Origin: Spirochaetota bacterium
GTDB lineage: Bacteria; Spirochaetota; UBA4802; UBA5550
Direction of reading: 5' to 3'
Assembly: GCA_017999915.1 (NCBI GenBank)
Contig: JAGNKX010000001.1
Coordinates: forward strand, 901,323 to 965,322
Length of the DNA stretch: 64,000 bases
How positions within the stretch are numbered: position 1 is the first letter of the stretch; each line of letters starts with the position of its first letter. Position numbers and translations under genes: made by a program. This document shows positions 8,124 through 16,963 of the stretch, piece by piece. The notes under the pieces are model-generated. The model did not search any database, was not told the DNA's origin, and saw only the letters and a list, made by a program, of their open reading frames with translations.

Positions 8124-8149
8124 TCTGCAGCGGTACGGAGACACGGACA

Positions 8150-8683
8150 ATGTTTGTCATCGCCTGCCTGGGGAATCCCGGCAAAAAGTATTCAAAGAAC
8201 AGGCATAACATCGGCTTTATCATGGGCGATTACATAGCCGAGAGGTACGGTATTCAGGTAAGCGCATCCTCCTTCGATTCGGTTTCAGGGAAGGGGACCA
8301 TTGACGGTATCGAGGCGCTGCTCCTCATGCCGCAGACATACATGAACAACAGCGGCGGGCCGGTGCGGCAGGCCCTGGCGTTCTACAAGGTGCCGCCGGA
8401 GTTCCTCGTGGCGATCCATGACGACATCGAGCTTCCCTTCGGCGAGTGCCGGTCGAAGTTCGGCGGCGGCCACAAGGGGCAGAACGGAATCAGGTCGATC
8501 ATCCAGGAGCTCGGGACCCCTGATTTTCACCGGATCCGTTTCGGCGTCGGCCGACCGGAGAACCCCGAGGTGGCGGTGGCGGACCACGTGCTGTCGAATT
8601 TCAGCGGCGAGGAGCTTTCCCGGATACGGGACAACGCGCCCGCCGTCATGGACATGGTGGTTTCAATAATGAAGGCCCGGTGA
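8150..8683 (+). CDS. pth: peptidyl-tRNA hydrolase
   Basis: Pth recycles peptidyl-tRNAs released from stalled ribosomes by cleaving the ester bond between peptide and tRNA. The protein is 177 residues and shows the full family pattern: CLGNPGKKY, then KNRHNIGF with the catalytic His19, PQTYMNNSG near 62-70, IHDDIELPFG near 90, and GGHKGQNGIRSI near 107-118. Start ATG 8150 has a GGAGA a little upstream. It is followed after 18 bases by the XpaC-like gene, so transcription may run from the STAS gene through pth to xpaC. Confidence 0.95.
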   Translation: MFVIACLGNPGKKYSKNRHNIGFIMGDYIAERYGIQVSASSFDSVSGKGTIDGIEALLLMPQTYMNNSGGPVRQALAFYKVPPEFLVAIHDDIELPFGECRSKFGGGHKGQNGIRSIIQELGTPDFHRIRFGVGRPENPEVAVADHVLSNFSGEELSRIRDNAPAVMDMVVSIMKAR

Positions 8684-8701
8684 CCGGGCGGAGGATCATC
8701 A

Positions 8702-9298
8702 GTGAAACGATTTTTCATTCTTTTCCTTATCGGCACGGCGATATTCGCCGCGCTGGTGCGGTTTACGCTCCTCGGGTTCCTCCTTTCTTCCGTTGCGGGG
8801 ATCGTCGGCATGATGCTGATCGGCTCCGTTTTCAAGATCTATGACCGCGCGTCCAGGAAGCGGGAGGAAGCCAAGCCGGCCCCGGACAAGGCGGCCGCCG
8901 ACCTGGTGCGGGAGGGCATGGAGAAGCTCCGGCAGATCAGCAACACCACCCGGATGATCCAGAGCAACGAGGTCGCCGCCAAGATCAGGGAATGCTGCAA
9001 GGTGGGAGTGGATATATTCGACTACATCAAGAAGAACCCGAACAAGATCAACAAGGTCAAGCAGTTCGCCAATTACTATCTTGACGCGACGAAGAAGATC
9101 ATCGAGCAGTACGTCGAGCTCTCCGGCAGGCCCAACAGGACGCCGGAAATAGAGCAGGCCATCCAGAAAGTCGAAGGGATGCTCGACCTGATCAAGCAGA
9201 CCTTCGACCGGCAGATGGCGAACCTGCTCGAGGACAACCTGCTGGACATCAACACCGAGCTTACGGTCTTGAAAAATACCATGAAGATGGAAGGATAG
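8702..9298 (+). CDS. XpaC-like (5-bromo-4-chloroindolyl phosphate hydrolysis) membrane protein
   Basis: This 198-residue protein has two short hydrophobic segments at about residues 4-45 and then a long charged helical region. The core ISNTTRMIQSNEVAAKIREC, FDYIKKNP and FANYYLDATKKI fits the XpaC family, which is commonly encoded just before TelA. The biochemical role is not known; the family name comes from a cloning phenotype in Bacillus. The GTG start at 8702 is supported by GGAGGA six bases upstream. A strong hairpin at 9301-9333 lies directly after the stop, and the TelA gene follows about 200 bases later. Confidence 0.75.
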   Translation: MKRFFILFLIGTAIFAALVRFTLLGFLLSSVAGIVGMMLIGSVFKIYDRASRKREEAKPAPDKAAADLVREGMEKLRQISNTTRMIQSNEVAAKIRECCKVGVDIFDYIKKNPNKINKVKQFANYYLDATKKIIEQYVELSGRPNRTPEIEQAIQKVEGMLDLIKQTFDRQMANLLEDNLLDINTELTVLKNTMKMEG

Positions 9299-9300
9299 TG

Positions 9301-9340
9301 GCCGATACCGGCGCCTGCTGCGCCGGTATCGGCTTAAATA
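9301..9340 (+). terminator. strong GC-rich hairpin after the XpaC-like gene
   Basis: A perfect 13-base inverted repeat, GCCGATACCGGCG at 9301-9313 and CGCCGGTATCGGC at 9321-9333, encloses a 7-base loop two bases after the XpaC stop. It is followed by TTAAATAATT, a poor U-run. It could attenuate or end transcription between xpaC and telA, or stabilise the upstream mRNA. Confidence 0.5.
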
Positions 9341-9350
9341 ATTGAAAAAT

Positions 9351-9453
9351 GATTATGGATTTTTTTTGCTCGCTCCGCCTGGTATTTGCATCCTGCAAGA
9401 CTCGGCTGCCAGCGGCATCCGTGCCGCTTGCTCGCAATAACAAATCCATAATC
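9351..9453. repeat. IR-bounded extragenic element (MITE-like)
   Basis: GATTATGGATTT at 9351-9362 and AAATCCATAATC at 9442-9453 are a perfect 12-base inverted repeat, 79 bases apart. The interior is GC-rich with a further small palindrome (AGCGGCA-CCG-TGCCGCT) and a repeated TGCTCGC near each end. No coding potential is visible. The structure resembles a small non-autonomous element or bacterial interspersed palindrome inserted between xpaC and telA. Confidence 0.45.
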
Positions 9454-9494
9454 GTGGAATAATATGCTGAAAAAATGCAGAGGAGGAGGATGCC

Positions 9495-10619
9495 ATGGAT
9501 TTGCAAAACGTTGACGCCCAGGCGGCGCAGCCGCTCGAGGTGAAGGAGCTGACGCTGGCCGACTTGAAGGAAGACGAGAAGAAAAAGGTGGAGCAGATTC
9601 AGAAAGAGCTGGACGTGGATAACTCCCAGAGCGTCATCCAGTTCGGCGTCGGGTCCCAGAGCGGGATTTCGAACTTTTCCGATACCATCCTGAGCGAGAT
9701 CAGGGCGCGGGACAGCGGCTATGTGGGCAACATCCTCACGGACCTGATGCTCAAGGTGAAAAGCATGGACATGGGAGACCTCACGGCGGGGGAAAGCGGC
9801 CTCTCGAAGATCCCCATCATCGGCAGCCTGATCGGCAGCGCCAAGAAGTCATTTGCCAGCTTTGAAAAGCTCTCCGATCAGATCGAGAAGATCGTGGACG
9901 AGCTCACCAAGGCGCGGATGCAGCTCCTGAAGGACATCACCATGTTCGATTCTCTCTATGAGAAGAACATACAGTACATCCGGGAGCTGGACCTCTACAT
10001 CCTGGCGGGAAAGCTGAAGCTGAAAGAAGTCGGGGACAAGGTCATTCCCGAGCTCAAGGCCAAGGCCGACCAGACCAAGGACACCCTGGACGCACAGAAG
10101 GTCCAGGACATGACCCAGGCGCAGAACCGCCTCGAGAAGAAGATCTATGACCTGCAGCTCTCGCGCATGGTGGCCCTGCAGACCAATCCCCAGGTGAGGC
10201 TCATCCAGAGCGGCGACCAGGTGCTGGTGGAGAAGATCCAGAGCTCGATCCTCAATACCATCCCTCTCTGGAAAAACCAGGTGGTCATCGCCCTCGGCAT
10301 CGTCCGCCAGAAGAAGGCCCTGGAGGCTCAGAAGGAGGTCTCCAAGACCACCAACGAGCTGTTGCAGAAGAACGCGGAGATGCTGAAAACCGGGACCATC
10401 GAAGTGGCCCGGGAATCGGAGAAGGGGATCGTCGAGATGGAGACCCTGAAAAAGGTGCATGACAACCTGATCTCGACCATCGAAGAGACTCTGAAGATCC
10501 AGCAGGAGGGCAGGACGAAGCGCCAGCAGGCCGAAGGGGAGCTTGCCAAACTCGAGGGCGAGCTGAAGACCAAGCTCAAGGAGGCCGGTTCTTCCAGCCC
10601 GGGGATGAAGCTGACTTAA
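9495..10619 (+). CDS. TelA-like toxic anion resistance protein
   Basis: A 374-residue soluble, highly helical protein of the TelA family, named for tellurite resistance genes. Its biochemical function is unknown. It has no membrane segment. Family-like blocks are LPIIGS-type KIPIIGSLIGSAKKSFA near 98-115, a long helical stretch with LYEKNIQYIRELDLYILAGK near 153-172, and TNPQVRLIQSGDQVLVEKIQSSILNTIP near 235-265, which I recognise as the most conserved part. The C-terminal third is a charged coiled coil. ATG 9495 has a near-ideal GGAGGAGGA site. It pairs with the XpaC-like gene upstream, a common two-gene set linked with envelope stress. Confidence 0.88.
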   Translation: MDLQNVDAQAAQPLEVKELTLADLKEDEKKKVEQIQKELDVDNSQSVIQFGVGSQSGISNFSDTILSEIRARDSGYVGNILTDLMLKVKSMDMGDLTAGESGLSKIPIIGSLIGSAKKSFASFEKLSDQIEKIVDELTKARMQLLKDITMFDSLYEKNIQYIRELDLYILAGKLKLKEVGDKVIPELKAKADQTKDTLDAQKVQDMTQAQNRLEKKIYDLQLSRMVALQTNPQVRLIQSGDQVLVEKIQSSILNTIPLWKNQVVIALGIVRQKKALEAQKEVSKTTNELLQKNAEMLKTGTIEVARESEKGIVEMETLKKVHDNLISTIEETLKIQQEGRTKRQQAEGELAKLEGELKTKLKEAGSSSPGMKLT

Positions 10620-10712
10620 AGGGTTTGAGGCGGGGCGGCGGATTGGCGCGCCGTTGTTTCCGCGCGGCCCCGTCCCTTCCATGCGTTATGACATCATTAT
10701 CGGGAGTGTGCC

Positions 10713-11261
10713 ATGAATGCGATTGTTCCCCTCGCTGAAGGGTTTGAGGAAATTGAGGCGGTGACGATTATCGATGTCCTGAGAAGGGCCGGGGTCGCGG
10801 TGACCTCCGCGTCGCTGAAAAAAAATCCCGTCACGGGCTCACATGCCATAGCGATAACGGCCGATAAGAGTATAGACGATATTAAGGCGTCAGATTTCGA
10901 CTGCATAGTTCTTCCCGGCGGCATGCCGGGCAGCAACAATCTCAAGGAAGACCCGAGGATCATAGCCCTTGTCAGGGATTTCAGCGGGGCCGGAAAGATC
11001 ACGGCGGCCCTGTGCGCCGCGCCGCTGGTGCTGGGCCACGCGGGGGTCCTCAGGGGGAAACGGGCCACCTGCTATCCGGGGTTCGAGGAGCAGATGACCG
11101 GGGCGACGCCCCTTCCCGACCCGGTGGTCCGGGACGGAACGGTGATCACCGGCAGGGGGCCCGGGTGCGCCATTCCCTTTGCCCTTGAGCTGGTGGCGTC
11201 CCTTGCCGGAGAGGACGCGGCGAAATCCCTTAAAGAGAACATGCAGGTGTACTGGATGTGA
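10713..11261 (+). CDS. DJ-1/PfpI family protein (DJ-1/YajL type)
   Basis: This cytoplasmic 182-residue protein belongs to the DJ-1 branch, whose members act as glyoxalase III, deglycase or redox-sensing chaperones. EGFEEIEAV holds the conserved Glu15, which activates the nucleophile. VLPGGMPGSNNL and AALCAAPLVLGHAG give the nucleophile elbow with Cys101. GRGPGCAIPFALEL is the C-terminal family block. The length matches DJ-1 and YajL. ATG 10713 has GGGAG upstream. The cyclic-nucleotide-binding gene begins five bases after its stop, so the two are probably co-transcribed. Which activity applies cannot be told from sequence. Confidence 0.88.
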   Translation: MNAIVPLAEGFEEIEAVTIIDVLRRAGVAVTSASLKKNPVTGSHAIAITADKSIDDIKASDFDCIVLPGGMPGSNNLKEDPRIIALVRDFSGAGKITAALCAAPLVLGHAGVLRGKRATCYPGFEEQMTGATPLPDPVVRDGTVITGRGPGCAIPFALELVASLAGEDAAKSLKENMQVYWM

Positions 11262-11265
11262 TTAC

Positions 11266-12666
11266 ATGAGTGAATACAACAAGAGGCTCTTCAAGGCCGG
11301 CGCCTACATCTACATTGAAGGGGACGAGGATGTCGATGAGGTCTACATCGTGGAGAAGGGCCTCGTCGAGTTTAAAAGCAGCAACCAGCGGGTCCGCACC
11401 CACGGGGAAAACGCCGCTCCCGGGGACGTCTTCGGCTTCATCTCGTCCCTGAGCCAGCGGCCTCGCATGGAAACGGCCTTCGCCAAGGTGAACTCCTCGG
11501 TCATCGTCTTCGACCGGGAACGGTTCCTTTCCCTTCTCAAGAAAAATTCGGAGATCGCCATCAAGCTTCTCAATTCCTATGCCGACGAATTGCGTCTCTA
11601 CGACACGATGATATTCCCCCTGGTCGGCGTCAAGGGGACTTTCCAGCCCGAAGAAACCCAGCTCTACGGCCTGGGCCTCTATTACTACAACTTGAAAATG
11701 CACTCGAACGCCTATTATGTCCTGAGCCGGTACACGCAGCTTTTCCCCAACGGGGCCAGCCGGGCCAGCGCGCGAAAAACCATCGCTGAAATAGAAAAGA
11801 CCGGCATCAGGAGGATTCCCGAGCCGGTGCCGGACGGCATCTACCGCCAGTACGCGGACAAGCAGATCATATTCTGCGAGCATGAGCCGGGCAACGAGCT
11901 TTTCATCATAAAAAGCGGGCGGGTCAAGATCGTCAAGTACCACGGCGACAGCGAGATCATTCTATCGGTGCTCAAGGAGGGGGAGATATTCGGCGAGCTC
12001 GCCATAGTATCGGACAAGCCGCGTAACGCGACGGCCGTAAGCTTCGGCACCGCTGTCCTTCTCCCGATAGACAAGGATTCCCTCCTGAAGCTGATCCAGA
12101 AGTCCTCGGACCTGCTGAAGAGGATATTCACCGCCATAAGCCAGCGGGTATGGTTCACCTTTATCCGCACCGAGTCGAAATTCTACCAGAAGCCGATCAC
12201 CAGGATCTACGCCTTCCTGGAGAACAAGCTCATCGAGGACAATGTTTCGCTGAAGAACAGGGAGCCCCATATATTCAACTTCGGTATCGACGAGCTCCTT
12301 AAAATGAACAGCATCCCCGCCGACCAGGTGGCCACCGCCATGGCGGAGCTGTCCCAGGACCATAATCTGAATTTTTACATGGGACAGACCGTGATCGATA
12401 ACCCGAGCGTGGTTTCTTCCAAGGCGCGTTACCACCGCTCGCGGGACCATCTGTATGAAGCCAATGAAGAGAGCGCCGCCGCGCAACCGCGCGGGGAGGT
12501 TCAGCCCCGGGAAGAGGTCCTGGAGCCCGCCGGACTGGAAGAGGATGTCGCCGAGGATCTTGCCGACATGAGGATTCCCCATCGTGAAGCGGAAGAAACG
12601 GTCCCCGGTTCGGCCGGGACCCTCTTTGATGAGCTCGACCAGGAATTGCGAAAAAACGGCCAGTGA
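11266..12666 (+). CDS. protein with two cyclic-nucleotide-binding (Crp-type) domains
   Basis: This 466-residue protein carries two cNMP-binding folds. The first, residues 1 to about 115, has EGDEDVDEVYIVEKGLVE. The second, about 195-310, has the stronger match: CEHEPGNELFIIKSGRVKI, EGEIFGELAIVSDKPRNATAV. Between them is a helical spacer with a TPR-like YYYNLKMHSNAYYVLSRYTQ. After the second domain, LKMNSIPADQVATAMAELSQD could be a remnant helix-turn-helix as in Crp, then an acidic low-complexity tail. The phosphate-binding arginine is plausible in the second domain only. ATG 11266 is preferred to upstream in-frame starts that lie inside the DJ-1 gene. Such proteins are common regulators in spirochaetes and delta-proteobacteria; the ligand is unknown. 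Confidence 0.8.
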   Translation: MSEYNKRLFKAGAYIYIEGDEDVDEVYIVEKGLVEFKSSNQRVRTHGENAAPGDVFGFISSLSQRPRMETAFAKVNSSVIVFDRERFLSLLKKNSEIAIKLLNSYADELRLYDTMIFPLVGVKGTFQPEETQLYGLGLYYYNLKMHSNAYYVLSRYTQLFPNGASRASARKTIAEIEKTGIRRIPEPVPDGIYRQYADKQIIFCEHEPGNELFIIKSGRVKIVKYHGDSEIILSVLKEGEIFGELAIVSDKPRNATAVSFGTAVLLPIDKDSLLKLIQKSSDLLKRIFTAISQRVWFTFIRTESKFYQKPITRIYAFLENKLIEDNVSLKNREPHIFNFGIDELLKMNSIPADQVATAMAELSQDHNLNFYMGQTVIDNPSVVSSKARYHRSRDHLYEANEESAAAQPRGEVQPREEVLEPAGLEEDVAEDLADMRIPHREAEETVPGSAGTLFDELDQELRKNGQ

Positions 12667-12699
12667 CTGCCGCCCCTGTGATGGCGCAGCCGGGCTTGT

Positions 12700-12742
12700 A
12701 AAATATGCCTCCGGAGCGGCCCGCCCGGCGGATTTTTTTATT
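12700..12742 (+). terminator. candidate terminator after the cNMP-binding gene
   Basis: A GC-rich imperfect dyad around TCCGG and CCGGCGGA at about 12709-12733 runs into GATTTTTTTATT. Position and U-run fit intrinsic termination of the DJ-1/cNMP-binding transcript. The stem is irregular, so confidence is limited. Confidence 0.4.
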
Positions 12743-12839
12743 GACTCGCAAAGGAATAACGCAATATATATCATCATTCGCCATACCTGGCTGAGGCAGC
12801 GGTTTTTTACATCCGGCAATCCGATCGTGGAGGAACAGC

Positions 12840-13487
12840 ATGAGATATACGGTGGTTAAGCAATTTTCAAACGGGGTTATTGATAATATTTTCAGTTTTA
12901 TCTTCAAATGGGTCGACTGCGGGAAGATGTTCGTTGAATTCCTCTGGTCCTTTCTTGAGATATGGATCGCGTTTTTCCTTATATTCTACAATGCCTTCAT
13001 GTACGTGTATTACCTGTTCCTGTTCTTCATAGACCGGGGGGCCGAGTCGAGCGCCGGCATGTTCAGGCTCAGGGGATCCTACAGCGGTTCGTCGACGATA
13101 CCGAAGTTCGAGATTACCCGCGCTCCCAGCTCGGTGCCGCCGCAGTACGGCTCCCAGGTCGTTACAAAAACGGCCGAAGCGGTGGGCAAAACCGCCGGAG
13201 CGGTGGCCACTAAAACCGCCGAGGCCGCGTCGCAGACCCTGAACGCCTTCAGGTCCGGCGGGTCCGCCGCCGCCCGGGGCGTGAAGCAGTCCTTCTTCAA
13301 GGAACTTCTGAGCGCGCTGGTCGATTTTTTCAAGTTCATCGGCGGCATCCTGGCAATGCCCTTCAAAAAGCTGGTGCTTCTCTTCGATCGCGGCAAGGAA
13401 AAGCGGAACATGCGGCAAGCCGAATCGGATTCCAGCAAGAGCCTCATAGACGAATACATCAAGGAATACGAGCAGAAGCGGCGGTAA
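12840..13487 (+). CDS. membrane-anchored protein of unknown function
   Basis: This 215-residue protein has one or two long aromatic hydrophobic helices at about residues 28-65 (FLWSFLEIWIAFFLIFY, YVYYLFLFFI). A low-complexity linker follows, with a repeated TKTAEA unit (VTKTAEAVGKTAGAVATKTAEA at 110-131). A second amphipathic or membrane-dipping segment lies at about 155-180 (LVDFFKFIGGILAMPFKKL), and the tail is charged. No family is recognised. The GGAGGA six bases before ATG 12840 supports the start. The stop TAA at 13485-13487 directly abuts the stop of the convergent YjbQ gene, with no spacer. Confidence 0.65.
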   Translation: MRYTVVKQFSNGVIDNIFSFIFKWVDCGKMFVEFLWSFLEIWIAFFLIFYNAFMYVYYLFLFFIDRGAESSAGMFRLRGSYSGSSTIPKFEITRAPSSVPPQYGSQVVTKTAEAVGKTAGAVATKTAEAASQTLNAFRSGGSAAARGVKQSFFKELLSALVDFFKFIGGILAMPFKKLVLLFDRGKEKRNMRQAESDSSKSLIDEYIKEYEQKRR

Positions 13488-13904
13488 TCAGTATACCAGC
13501 TGGACCACGATCTCTCTCTTGCGCGGCCTGGTGTCGCAGTCGATGAGCACGACCTGCTGCCAGGTCCCGAGGGATGGCTCTCCCCGCACCACGGGCACCG
13601 TCACCGACGGCCCGATAAGCGCCGCCTGCAGGTGGGCGGAACCGTTGTCATCATGCCAGGTGTCGTGATGATGGTAGTGCCCCCCGTAGGGAACAATCCT
13701 CTCCAGAAAGATGTCGATATCCTTCTTCAGTCCCGGCTCATATTCAATGGTGGTGATGCCGGCCGTTGACCCGGCCGAAAAGACCGTGGCGATACCATCG
13801 GTGACGCCGCTCCTGCTTATTATCTTTCTCAGCTCGGAGGTCAGGTCCACAACATCGCGATTGCCCCTCGTGGAAACCGCTATGTAATCAGTTTTCACAG
13901 TCAT
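13488..13904 (-). CDS. YjbQ/UPF0047 family protein (secondary thiamine-phosphate synthase enzyme)
   Basis: A 138-residue single-domain protein of the YjbQ family. Some members have weak thiamine-phosphate synthase activity, but the physiological role is unsettled. The family's histidine-rich metal site is plain: GGHYHHHDTWHDDNGSAHLQA at about 75-95. It is followed by GPSVTVPVVRGEPSLGTWQQV and a C-terminal VLIDCDTRPRKREIVVQ. The frame stays open far upstream, but ATG 13904 has a perfect AGGAGG six to seven bases before it, and the extra upstream residues are not family-like. It is convergent with, and touches, the membrane protein gene at 12840-13487. Confidence 0.88.
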   Translation of the reverse strand: MTVKTDYIAVSTRGNRDVVDLTSELRKIISRSGVTDGIATVFSAGSTAGITTIEYEPGLKKDIDIFLERIVPYGGHYHHHDTWHDDNGSAHLQAALIGPSVTVPVVRGEPSLGTWQQVVLIDCDTRPRKREIVVQLVY

Positions 13905-14181
13905 CTCATTCCACCTCCTGTGCGGTACATATAGAAAAGTCTTCCGATCGCCGAATGTCAAATCTATTTCGACCTGACGCGGTGCAGGCGTCGGCCGGCG
14001 GCGGCGCGCTGTTCCGCCGAAAAATATTACGCAACTTTTTGAAAATGTCCATGTTCCCGGAGCCAGGGGAGGTCGGCACATTTAAAAATTGAACTGACAT
14101 GTCATTCTTATCATTTATGGCTTGAAATAATCCAAAGATAAATCATAACTGTCACCCGATATCATTCACGGCAGGGTGAAC

Positions 14182-15657
14182 ATGAAAAATCTCGAAGGGC
14201 TTTTTAACCCGAAAAGCATCGCCGTCGTGGGCGCGACCGAAGGAAGGTTCAAGTGGGGGGCCACGGTGCTCTCGAACATACTCGACGGCGGCTTCAAGGG
14301 CCCGGTTTACCCCGTGTCATCGTCCAGGGACACGGTGTACGGCCTCAGGGCCTACAAAACCCTGGGTGATATACCGGAGCCGGTGGACCTGGTTTTCGTG
14401 GCAACCCCCGCTCACACGGTCCTTTCCGTTCTCCGGGAGTGCGTGGAGAAGAAGATCCATAATGCGGTGGTCATATCGTCGGGCTTCAGCGAAGCGGGGG
14501 GCGAAGGCATACGCCATGAAAAGGAACTGGCCGATTTCGCGCAGAAGCATGAGATTGTCATTGTCGGACCGAACACCATGGGTATGTCAAACATCAGCCG
14601 CGGCCTTAACGGCACCGGCGCCCATCCGCGGCCGAAACCAGGAAGGATATCCATCATCGCCCAGAGCGGCAACGTGGGGAACCAGATCATGCTCTGGGCG
14701 GAGATCGAGGGGTTCGGCATCAGCAAGTTCGTCGGCTCCGGCAACGAGGCGGTCGTCAAGGTCGAGGATTATCTGGAATATTTCAACAGCGATCCCGACA
14801 CGTCGGTCATACTGATATACCTCGAAGGGGTCGATGACGGCAGGAAGTTCATCGATATCGCCAGGAACACGTCGCTGAAGAAGCCGGTCATCGCGCTGAA
14901 GGCGGGGAGGACCGCCGGGGGGAGCAGGGCCGCACAGTCCCACACCGGGGCGATGGCCGGCTCCTTCCAGATATTCGAGAGCGTGATGAAGCAGACCGGC
15001 ATCATGATCGCCATGAACCCGACGGAGCTCCTGGCGCTTTCCGCGGCCTTTGACAGCTATCCATTGCCGAAGGGGAACAGGGTCGGCATCGTGACCCTCG
15101 GGGGCGGCTGGGGCGTCATTACCGCCGACGAATGCGAGGAGCGGGGCCTCGTCCTGCCGCCTCTCCCGGACGACATCACCAAAAAGCTCGATGAGAGGCT
15201 TCCGACCTTCTGGAGCAGGGCGAACCCGGTGGACCTGGTAGGCCAGCCCGACGCCAATCTCTTCAAGGAATCGATTGAGATCATGGTTTCCTCTGACGCC
15301 TTTGACGCGATCATCGTGCTGGGCCTTATCGGTTCGGCCCCCTTCGGCATACGTCCCCTCCAGGCCGCGAACCGCCTTGGATGCCTTCCTGAAGAAGAGC
15401 TGCGCATGTTCGAGGAGGGCGCCAGGGTCGTCGATTATTTCATCCTCGAGACCATCGTGACCATGATGCAGCAGTATCACAAACCCATCTATCCGGTGTC
15501 CCTGGCCGCGTTTCCCGGCGATAAAATCATCCACGAACGCGAGGGGAGTCCCTATAAAGCGATCGTGTACAAGACGCCGGAAATGGCCGTCCTCTGCCTG
15601 TCGAAGCAATATCTGTACAGCAAGTATATCCAGATGCGCGGAAACGGCCGTCCCTGA
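14182..15657 (+). CDS. NDP-forming acyl-CoA synthetase alpha subunit-like protein
   Basis: A 491-residue protein with the succinyl-CoA-synthetase alpha-like architecture of ADP-forming acetyl/acyl-CoA synthetases. The N-terminal CoA-binding domain starts GLFNPKSIAVVGAT, with SSGFSEAGG and GPNTMG blocks. Next is the ligase domain with QSGNVG and AGRTAGGSRAAQSHTGAMAG, where His254 is the expected phosphohistidine. A second flavodoxin-like domain with GGGWGVITADECEERG completes it. The ATP-grasp beta part is neither fused nor adjacent, so the protein must work with a distant subunit or act otherwise. ATG 14182 has GCAGGG five bases upstream; GTG 14176 is an alternative. It lies 77 bases before pgsB on the same strand. 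Confidence 0.8.
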   Translation: MKNLEGLFNPKSIAVVGATEGRFKWGATVLSNILDGGFKGPVYPVSSSRDTVYGLRAYKTLGDIPEPVDLVFVATPAHTVLSVLRECVEKKIHNAVVISSGFSEAGGEGIRHEKELADFAQKHEIVIVGPNTMGMSNISRGLNGTGAHPRPKPGRISIIAQSGNVGNQIMLWAEIEGFGISKFVGSGNEAVVKVEDYLEYFNSDPDTSVILIYLEGVDDGRKFIDIARNTSLKKPVIALKAGRTAGGSRAAQSHTGAMAGSFQIFESVMKQTGIMIAMNPTELLALSAAFDSYPLPKGNRVGIVTLGGGWGVITADECEERGLVLPPLPDDITKKLDERLPTFWSRANPVDLVGQPDANLFKESIEIMVSSDAFDAIIVLGLIGSAPFGIRPLQAANRLGCLPEEELRMFEEGARVVDYFILETIVTMMQQYHKPIYPVSLAAFPGDKIIHEREGSPYKAIVYKTPEMAVLCLSKQYLYSKYIQMRGNGRP

Positions 15658-15734
15658 CGGTCGGGTGTGCCAAAATAACTTGACTTTTTCCAACTCTTCC
15701 ACTATGAACAATGGTCTAGTATCGGGGGTTGTAC

Positions 15735-16928
15735 GTGAATGAAGTGATTTTCATGGGCGCGCTTGTGCTGCTGATGGTCCTCCTCGGCGCGGCCGAATAC
15801 GTCTATCATATCAAGAACCTCCGATCGATCCCCATCAGGATCCATGTGAACGGAACGCGGGGAAAGTCGTCGGTGACCAGGCTCATCGCCGCGGGCCTCC
15901 GCGAGGGAGGCATCAGGACCTTCGCCAAGACCACCGGAACGCTCCCGCGCATGATCATCCACGACGGCACCGAATACCCGGTGTACCGGCAGGCCAAGGC
16001 CAATATCATCGAGCAGGTCCGGATCGTCGCCTTCGCCGCGCGGAACCAGGCGGAGGCCCTCGTCATAGAATGCATGGCCATCCAGCCCTACCTGCAGAGC
16101 CTGTGCGAAAGGAAGCTCGTGCAGTCGACCCACGGCGTTATAACCAACGTGCGGGAGGACCACCTTGACGTGATGGGACCGGGGGAGCGGGACGTGGCCC
16201 TGGCCCTGCTCGGGTCGACGCCGCCCGGCAAAGAGCTCTTTACCTGCGAGAGGGACTACCCCCATGAGTTTGAATCGGTGTGCCGCGACCGCGGCACCCG
16301 TCTTGCCGTCATCGGCGACGCCGAAATGGAAGCGGTCAGCGACCGGGACCTGAAGGATTTCCGCTACGTCGAGCACCGGGACAATATCGCCCTGGCCCTG
16401 AAGGTGTGCCGCGCCGTCGGCGTGCCCGGCGATGTCGCCCTCCGGGGCATGAAGAAGGCCGAGCCGGATGTCGGTGCCATGAGCGACCTGAAACTTGATT
16501 TTTTCGGGCGGCGGATCCATTTCATCAACGGCTTTGCCGCCAATGACCCGGAATCGACCGGGATGATCTGGCGCATGGCCCTGGAAAAGCACCCGGACGT
16601 GCAGCGGCGGGTCATGATCATCAACAGCCGCATCGACCGCCCGGACCGGTCCCGCCAGATCGGGGAGGCCCTGGCCGGCTGGGATCGCGCCGACCGCTAT
16701 ATCCTCATCGGCTCCGGCTCCTATTTCCTGGTGCGGTACGCGGTCAAGGCCGGCCTTGACGCCCGCGTTTTTACCAACGCTGAGGACCTTGAAACCGAGA
16801 TCATCTTCGAGGAAGTGCTGAAGTATTGCAAAAAGACGACCCTGGTGATGGGCGCCGGCAACATAGCCGGTCCCGGCCTTGAGCTGCTGACTTTTTTTCG
16901 GAACAGGTCGGAGGAAATGCTGGTGTAA
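15735..16928 (+). CDS. pgsB: poly-gamma-glutamate synthase subunit PgsB/CapB
   Basis: PgsB is the ATP-dependent ligase of the membrane poly-gamma-glutamate synthase, related to Mur ligases and folylpolyglutamate synthase. The protein has an N-terminal hydrophobic anchor (ALVLLMVLLGAAEY). It then has VNGTRGKSSVTRLI, with the P-loop GTRGKSS at residues 40-46, and AKTTGTLPR, ECMAIQP, ITNVREDHLDVMG and FINGFAANDPEST, all typical. Length (about 400) matches. GTG 15735 is chosen because GGGGGT lies about six bases before it; TTG 15729 is possible. pgsC follows after 35 bases and then pgsW, so the three form an operon making or exporting a gamma-linked polyglutamate. Confidence 0.92.
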   Translation: MNEVIFMGALVLLMVLLGAAEYVYHIKNLRSIPIRIHVNGTRGKSSVTRLIAAGLREGGIRTFAKTTGTLPRMIIHDGTEYPVYRQAKANIIEQVRIVAFAARNQAEALVIECMAIQPYLQSLCERKLVQSTHGVITNVREDHLDVMGPGERDVALALLGSTPPGKELFTCERDYPHEFESVCRDRGTRLAVIGDAEMEAVSDRDLKDFRYVEHRDNIALALKVCRAVGVPGDVALRGMKKAEPDVGAMSDLKLDFFGRRIHFINGFAANDPESTGMIWRMALEKHPDVQRRVMIINSRIDRPDRSRQIGEALAGWDRADRYILIGSGSYFLVRYAVKAGLDARVFTNAEDLETEIIFEEVLKYCKKTTLVMGAGNIAGPGLELLTFFRNRSEEMLV

Positions 16929-16963
16929 GGATTGGGCCCCGTACGGGGAAGGGGAAACGAACT

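Noticed and set aside
12840..13487. Repeated TKTAEA segment as an antifreeze-like or surface adhesin repeat
   Set aside because: Only two to three short imperfect units occur, in what reads as a flexible linker between membrane helices.
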